64,000 nucleotides of DNA from contig NC_090768.1 in the NCBI RefSeq assembly GCF_036898095.1, forward strand, positions 53,004,502-53,068,501, written 5' to 3'. Origin of the DNA: Palaemon carinicauda (lineage: Eukaryota; Arthropoda; Malacostraca; Decapoda; Palaemonidae). The notes below the pieces were generated by a model, which made no database searches, had not been told where the DNA came from, and worked only from the letters and a program-made list of their open reading frames with translations. The position numbers and the translations under genes were made by a program. Below are positions 12,201 through 24,200 of this stretch, one piece after another (the stretch's first letter is position 1; each line of letters opens with the position of its first letter).

Positions 12201-15200
12201 TTTGGTGAAGTACTATTTTCTAGTTTTGAGCTTTCGCTATGCAGGTGTTTTATCTTCATCTTAAATCTTGAACTTGTTTTGGATAGATTTAATTATGGTG
12301 ACAAAGAGAGTATGGACTTTCTTTCACTTTTAAATGGCCGACCCTTCCCTTAGACGGAAGTGTGTTTAGGCTTTTAGTAAATATCACGTTATAAATTATT
12401 TATAGATTTTCCTCTATATATTTTATATCTCTCCGCCTTTATTAGGCCTCTTCGATTAACTTTCCATTTATTATAAACATATAAAAATAAATTTTAATGT
12501 TTTGTTTATATGTGACCTTTCCTGAGAGTAGTCGGTCCTAACTTGGAAACCGAAGTTAATCAATGTTGAACCCTTTATATCGTAATTAGCTTTTAAAGAG
12601 CTAAGGATTTAAAACTTTTTAAATGTAATATTGTATGAAAGAATTTCTTTGATAGTCTTCGTACTGTTTTCAAAGATGAACTAACGTTTAGTTTTTTTAT
12701 GCTACGCAGTTGTTGACGTTCAGGACGTTCAACATGCGCTCTATTGTTACGATAGAGAGAGAGTGTATCACGGTTTCACTTTGCAGTAAGAGTAAATCGA
12801 TTCTGACGTTTTGTTCATTCTTTCTTAGCTTAAATGTTTTAAATTCTATTTTTAAGGAACTTTTTATTTGAAAAACCTTTCAGTTTTTTCCTTTAGTCAA
12901 ATAAAATGTTTTTTTGACAAAATATAATTGGGCTCTTCTCTTAGGTGCGAAATCAATGAGAAAGAGAGAGAGAGATAGAGACGGAGGGAGAGAGAGGAGA
13001 GAAAACGTTCCGTTCAAGCGGGTAACGTTGTTCTCGAGTTACTCTCGTCCCTAGTCTCTGTACGGGGAGGAAGGATAAAACGTTTTTAGTTTTTTATTCT
13101 CGTCCCCAGGCTATGTGCGGTGAGAGATTGTAAACGTAGTTTATATGAACTAGTGTTTAGTCTCTTTCCCAGCCACTGATTTTATCTTAAAATATGTTTT
13201 CTGTTTTTTTTTTTTTTGGCTGGTATTAATGAGTTGACGCAGTGCGTCAACCTCTTGCATTATACGACTGATTTCGCAATTACTACCGTTTAATGAAGGG
13301 TAGAATTGCGTGTTTCAGGTAGAAATCAGTAAAAGTTTCGATTTCAGTGAAATAAGTGCAAAACAGAAAATCGAAGTGATAAAGTGATATGCGCAAAGTG
13401 TTACAGTGTTGCGTCTGAGGGTTCGTCTGTTCGTGCCTGTCGTTCACCTAGTCCGGGACCTCTTGCATGCTCCCAAGCCCAGGGGAGAAGTAATGTCAAA
13501 CGACTTATGGGTTCGAGAGGCCTTGATCAACGAACAGACGTTTTCCCTCTATGGTATCGGGTGTATCTTACCAAGATCTCCCCTACCATAAGACGAGAGA
13601 GACGTTGTTTCTCCTCGTCATCCGAAGGCTTTTCGCATAAGAAACCTGTCACAAGGTTTCGAAGCCCTTAAGCGAAAGTCAGTCCTTTCAGGACAGGTCC
13701 AGCGTCCTGGTTACAACCATTAGGACAGCTCTGACCCTATGCAGTCATCGGATAACTGCTCGCCGCCTAACAAAAGCGTAACACAGACTCCGAGAGTCTT
13801 TTTTTTGTTGGCAAAGTGTTGCGGTCACAGACGTTTCCCTCGTCTCTTACCACAACCATTTCCCTTGATCCTTAATGGGTTGTATGGCAAGACATGCAGT
13901 ATATGCTTGCCTCCCTTATGGAAGACTATTCTGCCGATTAGTCCGTTGAGTCTAGCCGTTTATCTCATCGATATCCTGGCTTTCAGCCAACCTAACGTTC
14001 CTTTGTGCTTACTGTTGACGTTGGCGTAGCTTAGTCACGTCAGTCAGGTTGTTTAGAACCACACTCGATACGGTCTCGTGTGGTTTTTCAGCCGCATTTG
14101 GACGTTAGGCCACTTGCTGATGCTCCTGTTGACGTTCAAGACGTTCACTAACAATCGGAGTTGACTTGTTTTGACGCTGTGCGTCAACCTCCGCATTCTA
14201 GAGTTGTTTTGACTGCTCAGTCTAGGCAGTCAAAGCAGTCTCGAGTGGACGCTGTGCGTCCTCACGCACCTGTTGTGGTTGACAGTTCAGTTGTTGACAG
14301 TTCACAGACTGTCAAGCAGTTACATGACGTTGCGTTCTGATCCGCTACTAATGCACCAGTGAGTGTGGACTCTGCTTGTAAAGCATTGCCACCACGGTAG
14401 GTCTCTCCCTTGCTTGAGACTCAGCTTTTATCCTGTAGATGAGGAAGTTGCTGTTCCCCCTCCTACTGATATTCCCTTGAGGACTCTGTCAGATGGAGAG
14501 GAGCCTAAAGCTGCTTAGCCCCCTATGGACTTTAATTAAATCATGATGATTTTTTTTTTTTAAAGGATCTTTGTCCTGATCTTTTTGTAACTGCTGCTCC
14601 TCGTTCGCCTAAACGTCAGAGCTTACACTAGGCCTAGCTACTTCGAAGCCGTTGTTTTTAAGCTAGTGCTCTCTCGCTCTCCTAGAGAGCTTTACGTTGG
14701 CTAGGCGACTGGTTTTTCACCAGGAGGAGTTTGGGGGATTCAGCCTTTGCTTTCCCTTCTTTTAAACTGGTTTATAGAGCGAGAGTCTGATATGACACGA
14801 GAGAAGTTCTCGGCTTGGGAGTTCATGCCTCTGCCCAGATAGACTTCTCAATTCTCGTAGACTCTCCCTGGCGCCTGGCCAGGAGACGCTCCAAGTTTTT
14901 TACAGGTCAACTTCACAGCTGTTTTCGAGCCTTTGAAGTTTTGCTGTACAATTATGTCATGTATAACAAGGCTTTCAGGGATGGTAAGCGGTACCGCCTC
15001 AGTCGCTAACCCTGTCTGTTGCCGCACCTGCTCCCGTAGACCCTAAATGGGCTTTGCTGCAAGACATGCAGTCCAAGCTTGCGTCCTTGATAGAGGACTT
15101 TAATGCGGAGAAGGTTGCTACCGAACCTTCTGGCCAACAACCTTCCAACCGGTCGGTTGTGCGCCCTGTTGACGCTGAGGTAACCTACTCGCGTCTGCCA

Positions 15201-18200
15201 GTTGAGGTGGTTCCTCCACCGATGCGACCCAGTGTGGGTTGCCAGCCGCACGTTGACGTTAAGCGACGCTCGGAGGTGGTTGTTGACGTTCAGGACGTTC
15301 AACAACCAGCAGAGGTGACTTGTTTTGACGCAGTGCGTCAACCTCAGCAACCCGGTAGGGTGTTGACTGCACAACCCCGACGGTCTAGACAGTCTCGGGT
15401 AGACGCTGTGCTTCCTCGCGCACCCATGGTTGTTGACAGTTCACAGAATGTGCAGCAGTTCCATGATGTTGCATCCGGCTCCGTCACGCATGCACCAGTG
15501 CGACCGGACTCAGCAAGCTAGACGTTGCCCACTCCGTTGCCGTTTCCTCATCAGTTTTCGGATGAGGAACCCTCTGATGAGGACGTTGCTGAACAACAAG
15601 ACGATCAGCCCCCAGAATAGATCAAGCCCTGCTATCCATCCAGAAGATGCTGAAGAAGGAACGCTGCTCCGTCAGGCTGTGGATGAGTCTGGTAGGGACG
15701 CTGTCATCCGTGGAACAATTTGTGTCTCTAGGAAGACTACACCTCCGTCCTCTTCAATACCATCTAGCTTTTCACTGGAAAAAGGACAAGACGCTAGAAG
15801 CGGTCTTGATCCCGGTTTCCGAAAAGATAAAGTCTTGTCTGACTTGGTGGAAGGACAATATCAACCTAAGAGAGGGTCTTCCCCTGGCTGTTCAGACTCC
15901 CAACCACGTTCTCTTCTCGGACACATCGGACGTGGGCTGGGGCGCAACACTAGACGGTCGGGAATGCTCAGGACTGTGGAACTCGAGTCAGAGGAGCATG
16001 CATATCAACTGCAAGGAGCTGTTGGCAGTACATCTGGCCTTGAAAAGCTTCAAGTCTCTCCTTCGAGGCAAAGTGGTGGAAGTTAACTCGGACATCACCA
16101 CGGCCTTGGCGTACATCTCCAAACAAGGAGGTACCCGCTCACTGACGTTGTACGAGATCGCAAGGGACCTGCTCATCTGGTCATAAGGTCAAGACATCTC
16201 CCCAGTAACGAGGTTCATCCAAGGCGACTTGAACGTCATAGCAGATTGTCTCAGTCGGAAAGGGCAAGTAATTCCAACCGAATGGACCCTCCACAAGGAT
16301 GTGTGCAAGAGACTTTGGGCCACTTGGGGTAAAACCATCCATAGATCTCTTTGCAGCCTCGCTGACCAAGAGGCTTCCAATCTATTGCTCTCCAGTCCCG
16401 GACCCAGCAGCAATACATATAGATGCTTTCCTCCTAGATTGGTCACATCTGGATCTCTACGCATTCCCACCGTTCAAGATTGTCAACAAGGTACTGCAGA
16501 AGTTCGCCTCTCACGAAGGGACAAGGTTGACGTTAGTTGCTTCCCTCTGGCCCGCGAGAGAATGGTTCACCGAGATACTTCGATGGTTAGTAGACGTTCC
16601 CAGTAGTCTTCCTCTAAAGGTAGACCTACGTCAGCCACACGTAAAGAAGGTACTCCAAAGCCTCCACGCTCTTCGTCTGACTGCCTTCAGACTATCGAAA
16701 GACTCTCGAGAGCTAGAGGCTTTTCGAAGGAAGCAGCCAGTGCGATTGCTAGAGCAAGGAGAGCGTCTTCCATTAGAGTCTACCAATCGAAGTGGGAAGT
16801 CTTCCGAGACTGGTGCAAGTCAGTTTCTGTATCCTCGACCAGTACCTCTGTAGCTCAAATAGCTGTTTTTCTCTTATACCTGAGAAAAGGACGATCCCTT
16901 TCAGCTCCCACTATCAAGGGCTACAGAAGCATGTTGGCATCGGTCTTCCGGCATAGAGGCTTAGATCTTTCCAAACATAAAGATCTGCAAGACCTCCTTA
17001 AGTCTTTTGAGACCACCAAGGAGCGTCGTTTGGCTACCCCTGGATGGAATTTAGACGTGGTACTAAGATTCTTCATGTCAGACAGGTTGGAGCCGTTACA
17101 ATCAGCCTCCCTGAAAGATCTCACTCTTAAGACTCTTTTCCTGGTATGCTTAGCCTCGGTTAAAAGAGTCAGTGAGATTCATGCCTTCAGCAAGAACATC
17201 GGATTTTCGTCAGAAAAAGCCACTTGTTCGCTACAACTTGGTTTTCTAGCCAAAAATGAGCTGCCTTCTCGGCCTTGGCCTAAATCTTTCGATATCCCCA
17301 GCTTATCGGAGATCGTAGGCAATGAACTAGAAAGAGTCTTATGCCCTGTTAGAGCTCTTAAGTTCTATTTAAAGCGTACTAAACCTTTACAAGGCCAATC
17401 TGAAGCTTTATGGTGTTCAGTTAAGAAACCATCCTTGCCTATGTCAAAGAATGCTTGGTCAGACTTTATCAGATTGTTAATACGAGAAGCTCATTCACAT
17501 CTGAGTGAGGAAGACCGAACTTTGCTTAAGGTGAAGACGCACGAAGTTAGAGCTGTAACAACTTCCGTGGCCTTTAAGCAAAATATATCTCTGCAAAGTA
17601 TAATGAACGCAACCTATTGGAGAAGCAAGTCAGTGATTGCGTCTTTTTATCTAAAGGATGTCCAGTCTCTTTACGAGGACTGCTACACACTGGGACCATT
17701 CGTAGCAGCGAGTGCAGTAGTGGGTGAGGGCTCAACCACTACAATTCCCTAATTCTATACCCTTTTAATCTTTCTCTTGAAATGTTTTTATTGTTGTTCT
17801 TTGGGTTGTCCGGAAGGCTAAGAAGCCTTTCGCATCCTGGTTGATTTGGCGGGTGGTCAAAGTCATTTCTTGAGAGCGCCTAGATTAGGGGTTTTGATGA
17901 GGTCCTGTTGTATGGGTTGCAACCCTTGATACTTCAGATCCTAGGGGTCGATCAGCATCCTAAGAGGATCGCGAGGCTCCGTAAGGAAGACGTACTTAAA
18001 AGGCAGAGTAATTGTTCAAGTCGACTTCCTTACCAGGTACCTATTTATTTTGTTTTTGTTATTTTGATAACTTCTAAAATGAAATAAGAACTCTTAGCTC
18101 ATAAAAGTGTAAACATATATTGCTGGTCTCTACCCACCCCCCTGGGTGTGAATCAGCTATATAATCACCGGCTAAGTTAAATATTGAAAAATGTTATTTT

Positions 18201-21200
18201 GATTATAAAATAAATTTTTGAATATACTTACCCGGTGATTATAAATTAAATGACCCTCCCTTCCTCCCCAATAGAGACGCAGTGGGACGAGGAGAAAATT
18301 GAGTCTCTGTTTACATTGAGAGCTGGGTATCTGGGCGACAGATGGCGCTGTTGGGCACACCCGCAACCTGTGTAGCGATCGCTGGCGAGTTTTTACCGTA
18401 GAGTTGTTTGTCGAGCAACAGAGTTGCAGCTATATAATCACCGGGTAAGTATATTCAAAAATTTATTTTATAATCAAAATAAAATTTTTCTCAAAAAATT
18501 ATCAAAAATATGAAAAAAAAATTTTTTATAGCATTTTTTTGCAAGGACGTACCGGTACGTCCATGGGGGTAAAGGGATGGTTTTTGTGAAACGTACCAGT
18601 ACGTCCTTTCGGGGTAAAAGGGTTAAAGGTCTCAGGTTTATATAGCTATAAAAATTGCTAATTACCTCTGGAATTATTTTTATCTTGTTCATCTGTTGTT
18701 ATTTTCTAAAATAATTTTAATAGCTTTCCTTAAGCCATCCCTTCAGATCAGTACTCTGTTATGACATGCAAAATGACAGAGGTCATCAATCTAGGTTTAC
18801 AGCGAATGAATTCTGATCTCGTAGAGTGGGGATCTCTTGTCAGTTCATCGACCGGGGAGACCATATCCTTAGTTGATTCAGATCGTCACCTGTATGTCAC
18901 ACATTTCAAGAGCAGAAAATTAGTGAATAATAAAGGTAAGAACTTTTATTTTGTACTTTATATTTTGTAGCTGGAAGTTTGACGAATGTCACTTGTTACT
19001 GGTTCTTATTTATTTATTATATAAAAAAAAAATTGTGTAGAAAATGTTTGATTCATTGGTTAGATAATGGTAATGTATGCTTTTAGAAAATTTATATGTC
19101 CAACTTGGTGGACAAGTTAGATACTGTCATTAAGAATATTCAAGCCCAAACCAGGAAAGCATCCTTTGGGTGTATTATGAGGGATGTGTAACTGAATTGA
19201 GTCTTATTTAGGTACTCCATCTAATATAATTTTTTCCCCTATACAGTAAAGTCTATTTCTTGAAATCAAATGCATTGAATATTTGGAGTCTGTTACATGA
19301 ACACCTCTAGGCTCAAAAAGAGTGGAAAGGCCATGACCTATTTGGATAAAGACATTGAAAAAGAGAGTCGTGTTTGGCTTGGATCATCAACTTGGGAGAG
19401 CAAGAGACATTAGTGATTGGAGAAATATGGCCGAGGCCATTTGAATTACATGGCATTGAAAGTGTTAGGTTGTACATGCTGCTATATATTATATATAGTA
19501 TTTGGGGTTTGCTACTGAACATGTGAAAGAAGAAGATGATTGTACATGAATTTGAACCTACTAAAGGGGATCATAGAAATAATTCCTCATGTGTATAGTG
19601 CCAATACTTAGATGTGATGCTGTATTTCTATAGCATTTATGGATACTGTCATTCCGTTTTCTTACACAATAAGGTACTTTGATATTATTAAGGCAATGAT
19701 TAGGTGACATTCAGTGTTAATTCCGAAACATATCACTAGATATAAAGATTTTTTTTTATGCAAAGAATTTCTGTTAATGGGTGGTCAAAGTTTTGTACCT
19801 TTTTGTTTGTATATTTACTCAATGTGGAAATGAACTTACCATATAAAGTCTATGATTAAAGAAATCAATTCTCACATAGAGGAGCATATATTTTGTTATC
19901 AAGCAAGTAATAAGTTCATGATACTTTACCTATGAATTTACACATGAAATCAAGAACAAGAATTAAGTATGCAGGGTAATTTAGTATCCTACAACTGGAA
20001 CCCATAATCTTCTAAATAAGTTTTATATTAAAAGATCTCTGAATACAAGTAAAAAGATAAATCATAGTATAGGACATGTAAGTTCAAGAATGGAAACCAT
20101 ACCCTGTAGTTTAAGGAAATTTTTATTAATGTGGAACATCTACATACGAACATATCTACATCTGAAGTAAAATTCGAGCAAATTTTTGACTTTACACCCA
20201 AATTTTATATCGATACACGAAGTTAGCAATTTTCGTCGTACCAGTTGTATCCGAATTTTTTGACACGCAAAGTACAATTTGAACACGTTCCTACTTTACA
20301 CCCGAATTTTTTTTAGACACCCGAAGTAAACAATACCCGTGCGCGTAGTTGGTACTCATAGCGCCGGGTGTGTGTTTTATTTCCGCCGATAGAAGGCAGC
20401 ACTTTGACCTCGGAGGGACCCTCAATTAGCGTGGCTTGGGTCAGTCCTCTGTTCTCGTTGGCTTTGTGCGGTTATGCCCTGTGCGTTCTGCTATTACTGT
20501 ACTGTTTTAATTGTGATTTTTTACGTGCATCCTTTTACGGTAATTTACATAAATTTTGGGTCCTTAAAGGCTTAGTTTTGCCTTTGGTAGTGGTAGTGGT
20601 GAGAAAAGGAAGAAGGAAATTCTTTCTTTAGACGTAAATCAAGAAATTATTGAAAAACATGAGCGTGGCGTCCGCATGAGTGAACTTGCTAAAGAATATG
20701 GCCGTAATATGTCGACGATCTTGACAATCCTGAAACAGAAGGAAGCCATTAAAGCAGTGAAACCTTCTAAGGGGATCACAATCCTGAAACAGAAGGAAGC
20801 CATTAAAGTAGTGAAACCTTCTAAGGGGATCACCATCATTTCAAAACGCCGTAGCCCTATCATAGAAGAGATGGAACGACTTCTGCTAATCTGGATCAAG
20901 GACAGAGAGATTGTTGGCGACACCATCACCGAAACCATCATCTGCGAGAAGGCGTACGCCATCTTCACGGACTTGAAGGAGGAGAGCTCTGGGGGTGATG
21001 CTGGGGAGAGTTCGACCGAACCTTCCTCAGACGATTTCAAGGTATCTCGTGGCTGGTTTGAGAAATTTAAGAAACGGTCCGGGATTCATTCAGTTGTTCG
21101 CCACGGAGAGGCTGCAGCTGACTTTGTCAAGAACTTTGAAAGGATCGTGCTGGAAGAATGCTACGTAGAACAGCAAGTGTTTGTGATGAAACCGGGCTGT

Positions 21201-24200
21201 TATGGAAGATGCCCAGTCGAACCTACATCACCGCCGAAGAGAAGAAATTGCCTGGGCATAAGCCAATGAAGGATCGGTGGACTCTTGCCCTATGTGCCAA
21301 CGCTAGCGAGGACTTTAAAATCAAGCCCTTACTGGTTTACCATTCTGAGAACCCTAGGGCCTTTAAGGCACACAACGTGGATAAGGACCAGCTTCATGTT
21401 TTCTGGCGATCCAACTCGAAGGCCTGGGGCACTAGGCAGTTCTTTGTGCAATGGGTTAACCAAGATTTCGGCCCTTCTGTGAAGAAGTATCTTCATGAGC
21501 AGAAGTTGCCTTTAAAGTGCCTGCTATGCCTTGACAATGCAACCGCTCTCCCGCTTTCCCCCCCCCCCCTCCCCCGGACTTGAAGATGATATCTTCAATG
21601 AATTCAAGTTCATAAAGGTGATGTATCTTCCACCGAATACCACCTCTATCCTCCAGCCTATGGACCGGCAAGTCATCTCGAATTTCAAGAAGCTCTACAC
21701 CAAGCACCTATTCAAGCAGTGCTTTAATGTCACGGAAAGCACAAACTTAACTTTGCGTGAATTTTAGAAGAGCCACTTCAACATCGTGCACTGCTTGAAG
21801 ATCATAGATCAGGCTTGGGTGGGATTAACTCGACGGACCCTCAATTCTGCCTGGAAGAAGCTGTGACCTGATGCAGTTTCTCCCCGAGATTTCGAAGGTT
21901 TTGACCCTGAACCTGATCCCGTGGTGGGTGCAGCGGAAGACGTAGAGGAAATCGTCTCCCTTGGCAAGTCCATGGGTCTGGAGGTTGACGCAGATGACAT
22001 CACAGAACTCGTCGCCGAACATCACGACGAACTTAACCACAGAGGAGCTCAAAGAACTCCATGCTGTCTGAGCACATGAGTGATGACGAGGAAGGGATCG
22101 AGGAGGTAGAATATGTGTTAGGTTCGGCGCAAATAAAAGAGGTGTTAGGAAAATATCAAGACGTGGTCGACTTCATTGACAAATACCACCCCAAAAAATT
22201 TGAGGTTTGTCGTGTAGTTGCGCAGTTCATGATGTTTGCCTAACTCACTTTGGAAACATTTTGAAAAGCCGTACCAAGCAACTATCTATCGATAGCTTTT
22301 TTAAAAAAACTACGAAGCGAACTCGTAATGAAGAGGATGGAAGTGGTTCAAAGAAAACGGCAAAGAGTGAAGCGAAAGAAATTCAATCTATTTTAAGTGG
22401 AGAGAGTGAAAGTGATTAAAATTAATCATCAAAAAGAAAGAAAGAAAATGTAGAAAAAAATATAAAATATAAAAAAATAAATAAGCTAAGTTATGTTAAA
22501 GTTCACTTAGTGTAAGTTAGAATACGTTACGGTAGTGTACGTTTATCGTAGTTAACCTCTCTACCTCCTTGCGGCCCGTCTATCTCCTCTCTGCGTAGCA
22601 AGACCAATAACACCTGCGCTGGAGTTTCTAAGGTAAAGTGACGCTAAAAACCTGTTTCTTATTTATCATTTTTTGATAATTATTCTTTTTTTCATGTCTA
22701 TTATCTAATTTAGTGTGCATCATCTCATGGGTAGTTATGTGTAGTAATTTATTAAGGAGTTATCATAGGTTTTTGGGCTCAACCACGGATTAATCCTATT
22801 TCAATGTATTCTTATGGGAAGATTTGTTTCGACATCCGAACATTTTCTACATCCGAAGTCGGTTGTGGAACGGATAAAATTCGTATGTAGAGCTTCCACT
22901 GTATATATCTAGTTGTATATGCTACCCCATTATAAATGGTATGCAGTATCCCCATAGTGTTCTGTCTGTTACAGTATGCCACAGTAGTCTATACAGTACT
23001 GGTTCCATACTATTTGATCTGACCGATGAATTTTGATTTTATTCCACAGAATTTTTTTCAACCTTGTCTAGTCACCTTTCCAGGAATTTGTAGATTTCCC
23101 AAAGTTGCACAAGAATAATGAAGTATTTACTTTTTTTTCTATGTTATATCTGTTTATATTCTATTAATCTGCCAGCTGCTGTCGTAATTTACTAAGTAGA
23201 TGTTTACTCTTAAGGTAACTTGTTCATACTTTTTCAGATACTGCCTAAATTCGTTTTTTTATTTGTTGAATTACATGTTTCATACATGTTTCAGGGAGTG
23301 TGTGCAGAAAGAGATTGGATCTACGGCAGATAATATGGCCTTCAAATTTTCAGCCATCAAGAATTACTCGGATTTCTTTGGCTTTGTCAGATACACTGTT
23401 ATCTGTCTTTTGCATGATTAGAGATGAAAATACAGGTGAGCACTGTACTGGCCTACTTATCTTTCTCTACTATAAAATGCTAATTTGGAGAGTAATATTG
23501 CTGATTTATGAATGTAAGTTTTTACGTTTAGATTATTATTCTTGTCTACTAATATATATTTTCTCAATAGTACGTTTGATTCTACAGTATTTTATTTTCA
23601 GAGGTTCACCACTATTTGACCTTTGATGTAAACACCAAATATTTGAACAGCCATCATGTGTTTACCGAAACAACGGTCATAGTTCCTGGATTACACCACA
23701 ACATACCCGACCTTTTCATTACAAGTGAAGGCGTTGCAGCACTCATGGATGAGGTTTGTATGAATACAACATATGATATTGTTGAGCAAGAATAAGTATA
23801 GCCTTTGAAGTAGCTTGTATTGCTAGTTAAAAATTTTGAACATTAATAACTTCATTTTCAATTCAACTTGAGATTCATAGTGCCGGTTCTATAGACAGCA
23901 TACAGTACAACTTAAGTGTTTGTGAATGTTACTGACAGGAATGGTATAGGTAAATCCAATTTTTCAGGTGAAAGAGGCTTATAATTCAAGCATTTATGGG
24001 GTTCAGATTGTGGCTCCTTGAATTTTAGTGTGAGAGGAATTTTGCTAGATGTAAAAGAGTGGCTTATGCATCGATAATTTTAAAGTTGTGATAAAAATCC
24101 TTGATTGTTTAGATTACCGGTAATTGAGGTAATCTTTCCAAAAATTTCAAGAGAAACATTGCCATCGCATCATCATTATTAATATCTTATATCAGGTTTT

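Larger units (their letters stand above)
11965..18488 (+). mobile_element. DIRS1-like retrotransposon copy B (family 2, RT core deleted, recombinase open)
   Basis: A 6.5-kb element starting attttTCAATATTTAAC directly at the right end of copy A. It has 153-bp inverted terminal repeats (11986-12138 and 18292-18444) and an internal complementary region at about 18156-18243. Content: the ~1-kb leader, a gag module, a second partial gag module from about 14988, then a deletion junction near 15605-15618 that joins gag to the end of RT. RNase H and a recombinase frame follow. It is a mosaic, non-autonomous member of the family of copy C. Confidence 0.9.

Noticed and set aside
20368..20631. 87-codon hydrophobic frame upstream of the Tigger transposase
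   Set aside because: Out of frame with the transposase and overlaps its N-terminal codons; resembles Tigger 5' untranslated sequence.
23200..23421. Alternative reading frame through spatacsin exon 5 (…[20 protein letters not shown]…)
   Set aside because: It does not join exon 4 or exon 6 in phase; the chosen frame does and shows the family strand motif.
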